Source: Herpetosiphon gulosus
GTDB taxonomy: Bacteria; Chloroflexota; Chloroflexia; Chloroflexales; Herpetosiphonaceae
Length of the DNA stretch: 64,000 nt
Reading direction: 5' to 3'
NCBI RefSeq assembly: GCF_039545135.1
Contig: NZ_BAABRU010000002.1
Span: 1-64,000, forward strand
Under the pieces are notes generated by a model. The model saw only the letters and a program-made list of their open reading frames with translations. It ran no database searches and was not told the DNA's origin. How positions within the stretch are numbered: the stretch's first letter is position 1; the number at the start of each line of letters is the position of its first letter. Of this stretch, positions 42,837-51,023 are shown piece after piece. Position numbers and translations under genes: made by a program.

Positions 42837-44703
42837 ATGGCCTCATTTGGTGATGAGTTTGTAGCCATAATTCTAAGGTGAGCAATGTCCAAAGTTGATG
42901 TCCAGCGTTGATTGTACCAGCCCAATGCGCTTGGCAAAGCTGCTCAAGTTTGGCTTTGGTCAGCCATTGCTGAATGTGGCTGGTAGGTGAGAGCAAATAA
43001 TCGTGCAGCATGGGCTTGAGTTGTTGGCGAAACCATTGATCCAGCGGCACACCAAAGCCATGTTTGGGGCGTTCGATAATTGTTTTGGGTAAGCGTTCGG
43101 CATACGCTTGGCGTAAAAGCCACTTGCCACGCCCACCACGCCAGTGCAAATTGGCTGGCAATTGCAAAGCCCACTCAACCAAGTGTTGATCCAAAAATGG
43201 CGAACGGACTTCTAAACCATAGGCCATGCTCATACGATCGGCCTTTACCAACAGATCATCGGGCAAATAACTAGCAAGGTTATAACAGATTAATTGAGCT
43301 AGCGGATCGGCAATGCCCTGAGTTGCTTGGCGAAAGCGCTCGGCGGCGCTTGGTTGCAGCGCAGGCAAGCCCCAATCGGCCAATTCTTCGGGTGTGAAGG
43401 CCATAAGCCAACGTGGAAAGCCCTGCTCAAGCGGCAATTGGATTTTTGCTAGCACCCGTTTAAGCCGTGCCAAGCGACTATTGGCGTTGGTTTGCGGCAA
43501 CATCGCGATGGTTTGCTCGATCATTTGGCGGAGCAAGCGCGGCAATTGCTGATAACGCTGCGTCCATAAGCCTGCGCCAAAGCGCTCGTAGCCAGCAAAC
43601 ACCTCGTCGCCACCATCGCCCGATAAGGCCACAGTGCAATGTTCGCGGGTCATTTGGCTGAGCAAGGCCATGGGCAAAGCCGACGAATCAAGAAACGGTT
43701 CATCGTAGTGGGCTAGCAACTGTGGTAATTTGGCAATCGCATCAGGCTCAACCATAAAACACTGGTGTTTGGTGCCAAGCTGTTTGGCAACCAACTCGGC
43801 GTAGGAACTTTCATCGTACCAGCCGCCGCCCTCAAAGCCAATACTAAACGTGTGCAGTTGCTGACCCAACAAGGCTTGGGCTTCAGCCACCACAATGCTT
43901 GAATCCAAGCCACCACTCAGAAACGCCCCCAATGGCACATCACTGATCAAGCGCCGCTCAACTCCGGCTCGCACCAATTGACGAGTTTGTTCGATGGCGG
44001 CTTTTTCCGAGATGTTGAGCCGTGGTTGTTGGGCAATCTGGCGTGCTTGCCACCATTGCCATGCGCGAATGCTACCCGCTTGCCAAACCAAAGCATGGCC
44101 TGGCGCAAGTTGCTGAATGTTGGCATACCAGGTAGCCGGATTTGGCACATAGCCATAGGTCAAATAGGCGCTCAGGGCTTGTGGATTTAGACTACGATCA
44201 AGCTCAGGGTATTGCAACAGCGCTTTGATCTCCGAGCCAAAGATTAATCCATGCTTGGTTTGGCTGTAGTAGAGCGGCTTTTTGCCCAAGCGATCACGCA
44301 CCAACCATAAACTTTGGCTTGGTTGATGCCAAGCTGCAAAGGCAAACATACCTGCTAAGTGCGAAAAAGCGTGCTCGCCCCATTCAATCAAGGCGGCCAG
44401 CAGCACCTCGGTATCGCTGTTGGTGTGAAATTGATGCCCAAGCCCATGCAATTGCTGACGCAAGGCCTGAAAATTGTAGATCTCGCCATTAAAGACTAAT
44501 TGCCACGCGCCATCGGGGCTGCTGAATGGCTGATCGCCAGTAACTAAATCGATAATCGCCAAACGCCGATGGCCTAATTGGGCATGGGCAGTTTGCCATA
44601 TGCCAGCACCATCAGGCCCGCGATGAATCAATTGGTGGTTCATGGCGTGAACGGCGTTTGGCTCGATTAAGCTTGTACTGACGATTCCGCAGATTCCACA
44701 CAT
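42814..44703 (-). CDS. asnB: Asparagine synthase (glutamine-hydrolysing) family protein
   Basis: 629 residues. The N-terminal Ntn glutaminase begins MCGICGIV with the nucleophile Cys2, and the synthetase domain has the PP-loop FLSGGLDSSIVVAEAQ near residue 262. The family motifs HRGPDG, FNGEIYNF and ALSGDGGDE are intact. AAGG precedes ATG 44703. It overlaps both neighbours (37 bases with the upstream glycosyltransferase, 23 with the membrane protein), so it belongs to the cluster. In such polysaccharide clusters AsnB-type enzymes amidate sugar acids or peptides rather than make free asparagine; that role here is inference. Confidence 0.88.
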   Translation of the reverse strand: MCGICGIVSTSLIEPNAVHAMNHQLIHRGPDGAGIWQTAHAQLGHRRLAIIDLVTGDQPFSSPDGAWQLVFNGEIYNFQALRQQLHGLGHQFHTNSDTEVLLAALIEWGEHAFSHLAGMFAFAAWHQPSQSLWLVRDRLGKKPLYYSQTKHGLIFGSEIKALLQYPELDRSLNPQALSAYLTYGYVPNPATWYANIQQLAPGHALVWQAGSIRAWQWWQARQIAQQPRLNISEKAAIEQTRQLVRAGVERRLISDVPLGAFLSGGLDSSIVVAEAQALLGQQLHTFSIGFEGGGWYDESSYAELVAKQLGTKHQCFMVEPDAIAKLPQLLAHYDEPFLDSSALPMALLSQMTREHCTVALSGDGGDEVFAGYERFGAGLWTQRYQQLPRLLRQMIEQTIAMLPQTNANSRLARLKRVLAKIQLPLEQGFPRWLMAFTPEELADWGLPALQPSAAERFRQATQGIADPLAQLICYNLASYLPDDLLVKADRMSMAYGLEVRSPFLDQHLVEWALQLPANLHWRGGRGKWLLRQAYAERLPKTIIERPKHGFGVPLDQWFRQQLKPMLHDYLLSPTSHIQQWLTKAKLEQLCQAHWAGTINAGHQLWTLLTLELWLQTHHQMRPYAHNYVD

Positions 44704-45782
44704 ACATAATCCTTGAGTGCTGCTACGATGTTGGTTTGATAGCGTTGCACGCTGTATTCGGCCTCGATTTTTTGGCGGGCGGCTTGGCCGATCGTTTGCC
44801 GCAATTGCCCATCTTCGAGCAAACGTGCCAAATATTCAAGCCATTCGGTCGAATCATTGGCCAGAAATCCAGTTTGACCATGCCCGATAATTTGTTGATT
44901 GACTCCGACAGCGCTACAGACGCTAGGAATTGCTGCTGCACCATATTGAATTGCCTTGAGGCCACATTTGCCTTCGGCCCATAAATCGGCTTCAATTGGG
45001 TATAAACCAATGTCGATCTGCTGAAAATCATGCCATTCGCGGGCTTGCTGCCAATCGTGATTGATACATTCAATCCCCTCAATTTCAAGCGGCTTGGCTG
45101 CACCAACCACCAATAAGCGAAAGCGATAGCGCTGCGCCAATTGGCGCAACACAGGCACAAGTTGCTCCAAATAGCGGGCGGTCGAATGGCTGCCAACCCA
45201 GCCGAGCGTACAAATGTGAGTGCTTGGCACAGATCGCGGCTGGCACTGTTCACAATCAACCACGGTCGGAATAATCTGCACATTGGCATTGAAGCGTTGT
45301 GCATAATCCGCCAAATAGGCATTGCCAGCCCAAACCATGCTGCTCAAACTCAATAATTGATCGGTTTTATTGGCAGGTCGGGCCAAACGGCTCAGCCAAC
45401 CATTGATACTGCGCTTGGGATCGGTTGGCAGGAAAATCGCATCATCAAAATCGAAAATCACTGGTACGCGCCGACTAAACCAACGCTCGATCACTGGTGC
45501 ACCAATTAACGCCGCCTCGCGTTGCACAATCACGGCGGCTGGCTGACGCGGCAACTTAACCAACCATTGGGTCAAAGCGCCCAGCATCGCCACAATTTTT
45601 TGCGGGTAACGTTTGGGTTGGTAGAGCAAACGCTGAAGTTGCGGCGTAGCAAAGGGCAAATAACGCAGTTGAATCCCCGCTGCGGCCAAAGCCGGAGCAT
45701 AGGGCATAATTCGATAGCGCACACTGGCTGTTAGCATTGGTTGATAGGCTGTCAAACACAGCACAGTGCGCGGTTGGTTCAT
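44667..45782 (-). CDS. Glycosyltransferase, GT4-like
   Basis: 371 residues with the GT-B two-Rossmann layout. The donor-binding half holds LGWVGSHSTARYL, LLVVGAAKPLEIEG and IGLYPIEADLWAEGKCGLK...QYGAAAIPSV, a variant of the GT4 EGK/E-x7-E motif. The N-terminal half (YRIMPYAPALAAAGI) would hold the acceptor. It starts within the last codons of the upstream glycosyltransferase (4-base overlap) and its end overlaps asnB. Cytoplasmic or peripheral at the membrane. It probably adds one sugar to a lipid-linked surface glycan; the sugar is unknown. Confidence 0.8.
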   Translation of the reverse strand: MNQPRTVLCLTAYQPMLTASVRYRIMPYAPALAAAGIQLRYLPFATPQLQRLLYQPKRYPQKIVAMLGALTQWLVKLPRQPAAVIVQREAALIGAPVIERWFSRRVPVIFDFDDAIFLPTDPKRSINGWLSRLARPANKTDQLLSLSSMVWAGNAYLADYAQRFNANVQIIPTVVDCEQCQPRSVPSTHICTLGWVGSHSTARYLEQLVPVLRQLAQRYRFRLLVVGAAKPLEIEGIECINHDWQQAREWHDFQQIDIGLYPIEADLWAEGKCGLKAIQYGAAAIPSVCSAVGVNQQIIGHGQTGFLANDSTEWLEYLARLLEDGQLRQTIGQAARQKIEAEYSVQRYQTNIVAALKDYVCVESAESSVQA

Positions 45783-46993
45783 GCTTCTAGCTCACGATAA
45801 CAGGCGGCGTAGCGTTCAATCGCCAGCTGCAAATCAAACTCACGTTCGGCCAAATCCCGACAGCGTTGCGCCAAGTCGGGCTGTTCGCGCAAGGCTTGAT
45901 AGGCTTGCCACGCCGCTTGATAGGCTGTTACGGTAAAATCATCAATCTTGATTGCCACCCCTTGGGCAAATAATTGATCGCTATCGCCAATACCTGCGTT
46001 GCTAAAAATTGGCAGGCCACAGGCCAAATATTCGCCAAATTTGGTTGGCGATGAGGCAATTTTGGCATAGCTGGGCGTGATCAAGGAAAGTGCTGCATCG
46101 GCCACGCTGAGCCATTGAGCCACCTCATTACTGGCCACACCACGGATTGTATAAGATTCTGCGGGGACATTCAAATGCTGCAAGGCCGTGATCAAGGGTT
46201 GCGGATCTTGGTTGGAGAGCACAAGCCAGCGCAAATGTGGCTCAGCGTGCAGCCATGTAGCAAAACATTCGGCCATGTCGCCGCTCCGATAACCACCACC
46301 CAACGAGCCACTATACACCAAAATTGGGTTGGTGTGCCAACCGAGTGCTTGGCGAATTTGGGTTCGAGCGGCTAAATCGCGCTGCCAAACTTGCAAATTG
46401 GCCGAGCATGGAATAATTGTGGTTTTATTGGCGATGTGCGGTGTTTGGCTATGTTCGGCCAAATAGGGCAAACTTTGCTGGGTTAGGGTCACAATCTGCT
46501 CGGCGTGTTGTAGGCTGGCACGCTCAAGTTTTTTGAGCAAACGATACACCAAGCCTGTGCGCGGCATGCCCAAATCGGCGCGTTCATCAGCCCAAAAACC
46601 GCGCAGATCGAACAGCAAGGGGAGTTTGAACCAGCGTTTGAGCAACAAGGCAATCGTCATTGGCACAGTCGAGCGAATGTGCAAAGCTTGAATTCGATAG
46701 CGCTGGACTGCCACGCTGGCCGTCCACAACCCAAGTGCCAGATCATACAAAGTTGCGGGTAGGGTTGGGCGTTGATGATAACGCAATGGCAACCAAACCA
46801 AGCCATAGCCTTGTAAACTCTCAATCAAGGCTTGCCGCCGCGCGACATCGGCCCAACGTGTAGCCTTTTCAAACGAAAGAATCACAAATTGATGGCCGTG
46901 CTGAGCAGCCAAGCCCTCTAAATAGGGTAAAATCTGGGTTTGACCCAGCGGATCGAGTAAACCATCATAGGTAATGTAGAGTGTTTTTAGCAT
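45779..46993 (-). CDS. Glycosyltransferase, GT4 family
   Basis: 404 residues, GT-B fold. The N-terminus YDGLLDPLGQTQILPYLEGL and the middle FDLRGFWADERADLG are typical of GT4 enzymes of surface polysaccharide clusters. The donor domain has LVYSGSLGGGYR and the E-x7-E region SPTKFGEYLACGLPIFSN near residue 320. Start ATG 46993 has no clear ribosome site; a repeat element lies just upstream. First gene of the four-gene polysaccharide cluster, overlapping the next by 4 bases. Probably cytoplasmic-face sugar transfer to a lipid carrier. Confidence 0.82.
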   Translation of the reverse strand: MLKTLYITYDGLLDPLGQTQILPYLEGLAAQHGHQFVILSFEKATRWADVARRQALIESLQGYGLVWLPLRYHQRPTLPATLYDLALGLWTASVAVQRYRIQALHIRSTVPMTIALLLKRWFKLPLLFDLRGFWADERADLGMPRTGLVYRLLKKLERASLQHAEQIVTLTQQSLPYLAEHSQTPHIANKTTIIPCSANLQVWQRDLAARTQIRQALGWHTNPILVYSGSLGGGYRSGDMAECFATWLHAEPHLRWLVLSNQDPQPLITALQHLNVPAESYTIRGVASNEVAQWLSVADAALSLITPSYAKIASSPTKFGEYLACGLPIFSNAGIGDSDQLFAQGVAIKIDDFTVTAYQAAWQAYQALREQPDLAQRCRDLAEREFDLQLAIERYAACYRELEA

Positions 46994-47004
46994 AGGTTTT
47001 GAGT

Positions 47005-47151
47005 AGGGGTTAGGGGTCAGGGGCTAGGGGTCAGGTTTAAACCACGAAGAACACAAAGAGCACGAAGTTGTTTTTAGCCACAGATTTTCACAAATTTACC
47101 TGATTATGATGTTCTAGGTGTTCCTGACCCCTGATCTCTAGCCCCTGACCA
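47005..47151. repeat. Palindromic dispersed repeat (GGGGTCAGGGGCTAGGG type)
   Basis: The left part GGGGTCAGGGGCTAGGGGTC and the right part CCTGACCCCTGATCTCTAGC are roughly inverted. Between them are ACCACGAAGAACACAAAGAG and CCACAGATTTTCACAAATTT. The same arrangement recurs at 52227-52406. It fills the gap between rpsA and the glycosyltransferase cluster. Confidence 0.6.
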
Positions 47152-47153
47152 CT

Positions 47154-47191
47154 AAAAAACAACGAGCCGTGCCGAAACGACACAGCTCGTT
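47154..47191 (-). terminator. Intrinsic terminator of rpsA
   Basis: Read on the minus strand: CAACGAGC...GTG pairs with CAC...GCTCGTTG (47160-47191, one mismatch), followed by TTTTTT (47159-47154), 22 bp after the rpsA stop. Confidence 0.85.
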
Positions 47192-47212
47192 GCCAAAAAT
47201 CGTCAGACGATC

Positions 47213-48406
47213 TTATGCGCCAACTTCTTCTTCGGTGGTGGCTTCGGTAGCGGCTTCAGCGACCACTTCAGCTACAGGAGCTGCTGGTGCTTCGGCGGCT
47301 TCACCTTCGCCATCGACGCGGCGCAAGCTCAAGCCAAGGCGTTGGCGTTGGCGATCAAGGCTGATCACCTTCACTTGCACTTGTTGGCCTTGTTGCAACG
47401 AATCGGGCGATTGGCCGTTTTCGGTCAATTCTGAAGCGTGGATCAAACCTTCAACGCCTTCTTCAACGCGCACAAACACGCCGAAAGGAGCGATGTTGGT
47501 TACTTCACCAACGATCAATTGGCCGAGGTCGTAGCGTTGATCGATGGTTGCCCATGGATCTGGCTGCAAACGGCGCAAGCTCAAGCCAATTCGTTCGCGA
47601 TCGCGATCGACTTCCAAGACATAAACTTGGACTTCTTGGCCTGGTTGCAAGACTTCGCGTGGGTGGTTGACGCGTTGCCATGAAAGCTCTGAGATGTGAG
47701 CCAAACCATCAGCACCGCCCAAATCGATGAAAGCACCGAATGGGGTAAGTTGGTTGACCCGACCAGTGACAATTGCGCCTGGCTCAAGAGTTTCGAGCAA
47801 GCGTTCCTTTTGCGATTGTCGCCAGCGTTGCATAGCGGCACGCTCTGAAAGCACCAAACGATTGCGATCGCGATCGACTTCGATAACTTTCAAAGGAATA
47901 TTTTGGCCGACCATCTTGGTCATGGCGCTTTGTTGGCCTTCAGTGCCGGTGCGGCTGTGCAAGTTGACCACTTGTGAGGCTGGTACGAAACCGCGCACAC
48001 GCCCAACTTGAACCAACAAACCGCCCTTGTTGTAGCCGACCACGCCAGCTTCGATGATTTGACCATTTTCGAGCATCGTTTGGGCTTCTTGCCAATCGCG
48101 CTCGACCTGCACCATGTTCAATGAAAGAACCAGTTCGCCTTCTTTTGATTCTGGCTCCATCACGTACACTTGCAGTGTGTCACCGTTTTTGATCCCACTG
48201 ACCAATTCTGGCGGCAAACGGCGCAGATCTTGGTTAGGGATAACGCCCTCGTGTTTTGCGCCAATGTCAACCAAGATTTGGCTGTCTTCGACGCGCATGA
48301 CGATACCTTCACGCAATTGACCGCGTTCTGGGCGTTGATAATCGTACTCAGCAAGCAGTGTCGTCCAATCTTGAACGGCATCCATGCTTTCGGTGTCCAC
48401 TGTCAT
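47213..48406 (-). CDS. rpsA: 30S ribosomal protein S1
   Basis: 397 residues with four S1 (OB-fold) domains at about 28-100, 115-190, 208-280 and 290-365. Diagnostic pieces are GIVMRVEDSQILVDIGAKHEG, FGAFIDLGGADGLAHISELSW and FGVFVRVEEGVEGLIHASEL. It unwinds and anchors mRNA on the 30S subunit. Four domains is the short type found outside Proteobacteria, where E. coli has six. An Ala/Glu-rich C-terminal tail of 30 residues follows. GGAG lies 5 nt before ATG 48406. It is preceded by a long leader with a perfect promoter and ends at a strong terminator, so it forms its own unit. Confidence 0.96.
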   Translation of the reverse strand: MTVDTESMDAVQDWTTLLAEYDYQRPERGQLREGIVMRVEDSQILVDIGAKHEGVIPNQDLRRLPPELVSGIKNGDTLQVYVMEPESKEGELVLSLNMVQVERDWQEAQTMLENGQIIEAGVVGYNKGGLLVQVGRVRGFVPASQVVNLHSRTGTEGQQSAMTKMVGQNIPLKVIEVDRDRNRLVLSERAAMQRWRQSQKERLLETLEPGAIVTGRVNQLTPFGAFIDLGGADGLAHISELSWQRVNHPREVLQPGQEVQVYVLEVDRDRERIGLSLRRLQPDPWATIDQRYDLGQLIVGEVTNIAPFGVFVRVEEGVEGLIHASELTENGQSPDSLQQGQQVQVKVISLDRQRQRLGLSLRRVDGEGEAAEAPAAPVAEVVAEAATEATTEEEVGA

Positions 48407-48771
48407 CGGGTCTCCAATAGTGTTGATGGGTCTGCGAGCGAGCCCGCAGGGTTAGGCCAATGCGACCAATTTAAATATTCGGAGAGCTTCATTCGGGAGG
48501 CGCTGCGTAGAAGTGGGGATTTACGTGCTACCGCTCCAAAGTTGCATCTATAGTCAACGCCAAACAGCGAGGTCGCCCGCTGACTGTTCAGCTAAAAAAA
48601 TGGCGTTAAAAAAGCGCATCACGTGATCGTGCTTTGCGCGAAATGCATCTTTGTTTGACGGTGATTTTGGGGAAACACGAAACGCTGTGTTCTCCTTCGC
48701 TGGCTATCAGCACAACCACGACTCACAGAGACGTAAGGCTACGATCAACGAAATTTAATGGTTTTTACGCG
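48407..48771 (-). promoter_or_regulatory. Long structured leader of rpsA with possible attenuator
   Basis: About 365 nt lie between the predicted transcript start (~48771) and the start codon. On the minus strand GCGCA (48639-48635) pairs with TGCGC (48618-48614), followed by TTTTTT (48613-48608), which looks like an intrinsic terminator inside the leader. It contains the palindrome ATCACGTGAT. A CAGCG/CGCTG hairpin follows, and a CTGCG/CGCAG hairpin lies about 20 nt before the start codon. No open reading frame of interest. The layout suggests autoregulation by S1, as known in E. coli by a different mechanism; here it is inference. Confidence 0.45.
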
Positions 48772-48777
48772 CCTGCA

Positions 48778-48806
48778 ATTATACGTAGGTTAGCAGCGAA
48801 TGTCAA
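48778..48806 (-). promoter_or_regulatory. Consensus promoter of rpsA
   Basis: Minus strand: perfect TTGACA (48806-48801), 17-bp spacer, perfect TATAAT (48783-48778). Both hexamers match the sigma-70 consensus exactly, the strongest promoter in the window. Confidence 0.9.
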
Positions 48807-48893
48807 ATCTCAATTAATCTTTCGGGCTAGCCATTTAATCCTAAAACTGCCTAGTTCTTGGCGGCTCTGCTAACCCCAGCAGGCGCTGGCGAT

Positions 48894-49139
48894 CTAAAGC
48901 GCTGGTTCGGCGCTGGCTACAGCAATTGGCTCGGCTTCCAAGACTGCGGTTTCACGGGCATGTTGAATTTCTTCCGTCCATTGGGCGGCATAAAGCTCAG
49001 TAAAGCCACAAGCGCTACAAACTTGGGCTGAAAGCGGTCGATGGCCGGTCGCCATGGTTCCCAGCACCATAATTTCTACTCCATCAGGCGTAACTAAAGC
49101 CGAGGTCGTCATATCGTTTGTGCATTTTGGGCAGTGCAT
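48894..49139 (-). CDS. Small zinc-ribbon protein
   Basis: 81 residues from ATG 49139, with AAGGAGG 4 nt upstream; the longer frame from 49235 has no ribosome site. Two cysteine pairs (MHCPKCTND at the start and VCSACGFTELY about 40 residues later) form a zinc ribbon. An acidic alanine-rich tail follows. Similar small ribbons are common hypothetical proteins in Chloroflexota. Divergent from the FG-GAP gene and upstream of the rpsA promoter. Function unknown. Confidence 0.7.
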   Translation of the reverse strand: MHCPKCTNDMTTSALVTPDGVEIMVLGTMATGHRPLSAQVCSACGFTELYAAQWTEEIQHARETAVLEAEPIAVASAEPAL

Positions 49140-49354
49140 AAAGCCTCCTTGATTGTGCTCAATCGTCGTTATAGCAGAAGCAATGCCGCGATTTTGGCCA
49201 TTAATTATTAAAAATTCCAATCTTATGTTAATCAAAATTCACAAGTTTGGCTTTGTTTTATGCTACACTCCATAGTACATCCAGCAACTCAATTTAGAAG
49301 AGACAGTGTTGTTTCCCATTGTTCCTGCATCATCTCAGCATTAGGAGGTAAGGA

Positions 49355-50899
49355 GTGTTGTTGTATCGACGATTAGGGATGTTGTTTTGTGTGTTGTTAA
49401 TTGGTTTATTGATTCAGCCTGTGCAGGCTCAATCGACAGTGCCCTACCAAGCAGGTTTTCCTGATTCTGAACCATATGGCAGTTTTTTTGCCTCGCCCAG
49501 CGTGGTTGATCTTAATAATGATGGCAAATTAGAAGTATTAACCGCCGATAGCACTGGCTGTATTTGGGGCTGGGATCAAGATGGCAAGGAATTGGCGGGC
49601 TTTCCTTGGAAAACAGGCACAGTCTGCGATGATGATCCACGCATCAATAGCTCATTAGCGATTGGCGATATTGATAATGATGGCAAACTTGAAGTTGTGG
49701 CCGGAACCCGTGGCAGCGCTGCAACCTCTGGCAAACGTGGCAAGGTCTTTGTGTTTGATAATCAGGGTCGGGTGCGTAGCGGTTGGCCCCGTGAAATGGC
49801 TTGGGCCAATATCACCAACGGCAACGAGCCAGAATTTATGAGCGTGACGATCGCCAATATTATCGGCGATTCGCGCATGGAAGTGATTGGGATTACCACC
49901 AACGAGGCAGGCAGCGATACTAATTATGCGCCGAATGTCTATGCATGGTCGCACAATGGTGCAACTGTGAGCGGTTTTCCAACTTCATCGCACAAAGGCT
50001 CTGGTGCATTTGGTCAAGTCAGCGCCGCCGATATTGATAACGATGGCTATGCCGAAATTTTGATGGGCCGCGATGAATTATATTTTTATGCCTACAATGG
50101 CAAAGGCCAATTGCTCAGTGGCTGGCCCTTGCAAACCTATCTTGATGAAAGCAAACGCACTTGGGGCAAAGATAAATATATTGAATATACGCGGGTTGCA
50201 CCAGCGATCGGCGATTTAGATAACGATGGCAAACAGGAGATTGTGTTTGCGGGCAAAGTACGTGATCCGTTGAGTAGCCACCAACAAACTACCAGCGCCT
50301 TGTTGGTGGTTGGAGCCGATGGTAAACGCAAAGCTGGCTGGTCGGTTGGCAAAACGGTTGGCAAACCGCTCAAAGCCAATTATTTCACGCCCAACAACCC
50401 GGTGGCCTTGGCCGATTTCGACAATGATGGCAAATTGGAAATTGTTGTGACCTACGACGATGGTACGATTCGCGCCTACAAACACGATGGCACACAGTTA
50501 TGGTCGTACAACTACACCAGTGGCAAAAAATTGTATGCCAGCGAGGTGGCAATTGGCGATGTAACTGGCGATGGCAAAGTTGATATTGTCTTTGGAACCT
50601 ATAGTTTTGATACGACCGCCAATACTTATGTGCGCTTGTATGCACTCAACACCAGTGGTGTAAACCAAGCTCCCTATCCACTAAAATTCACCTACGAACC
50701 AAATAGCACCAATTTTAAAGGTATTTCAGCTGGCCCAACCTTGGCCGATCTTGATCGCGATGGCGATACTGAGATCTTGGCCCATAGCAAGGGCGGCATT
50801 TTATATGTTTGGGATACGCCAGCCCGCTATCGTTTGGATCGTATGCCATGGCCGACGGCGCGACAAAATAATTATCGCAATGGTAAATATACGCGCTAA
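49355..50899 (+). CDS. Secreted FG-GAP/VCBS-repeat protein
   Basis: 514 residues from GTG 49355 (AGGAGG 6 nt upstream). A signal peptide ends in VQAQS (cleavage near residue 26). FG-GAP/VCBS-type blades with calcium-binding DxDNDGKxE motifs recur: VDLNNDGKLEVLTADS, GDIDNDGKLEVVAGT, ADIDNDGYAEILMG, GDLDNDGKQEIVFAG, ADFDNDGKLEIVVTY, GDVTGDGKVDIVFG and ADLDRDGDTEILAHS. This gives an integrin-alpha-like seven-bladed propeller. There is no C-terminal anchor, so it is likely released or held by partners. Possible role in adhesion or matrix binding. It ends next to a repeat. Confidence 0.85.
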   Translation: MLLYRRLGMLFCVLLIGLLIQPVQAQSTVPYQAGFPDSEPYGSFFASPSVVDLNNDGKLEVLTADSTGCIWGWDQDGKELAGFPWKTGTVCDDDPRINSSLAIGDIDNDGKLEVVAGTRGSAATSGKRGKVFVFDNQGRVRSGWPREMAWANITNGNEPEFMSVTIANIIGDSRMEVIGITTNEAGSDTNYAPNVYAWSHNGATVSGFPTSSHKGSGAFGQVSAADIDNDGYAEILMGRDELYFYAYNGKGQLLSGWPLQTYLDESKRTWGKDKYIEYTRVAPAIGDLDNDGKQEIVFAGKVRDPLSSHQQTTSALLVVGADGKRKAGWSVGKTVGKPLKANYFTPNNPVALADFDNDGKLEIVVTYDDGTIRAYKHDGTQLWSYNYTSGKKLYASEVAIGDVTGDGKVDIVFGTYSFDTTANTYVRLYALNTSGVNQAPYPLKFTYEPNSTNFKGISAGPTLADLDRDGDTEILAHSKGGILYVWDTPARYRLDRMPWPTARQNNYRNGKYTR

Positions 50900-50906
50900 T
50901 CAATGC

Positions 50907-51022
50907 ATGCCCTCACCCCAACCCCTCTCCCGTGGCGCGGGAGAGGGGCTTTGAATACGTGGTTCTACCCGTAATGCGTCCCCTCGCCTCGCGTGCGGGA
51001 GAGCGGGCTAGGGGGTGAGGGA
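50907..51022. repeat. Core-only copy E of the GC-rich palindromic repeat
   Basis: CATGCCCTCACCCCAACCCC ... GGGGGTGAGGGAAC matches the core of the MITE family, but the TAATGG-type ends are absent. It fills the gap between the FG-GAP gene and the stop codon of the channel-like gene at 51024. Confidence 0.6.
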
Positions 51023-51023
51023 A

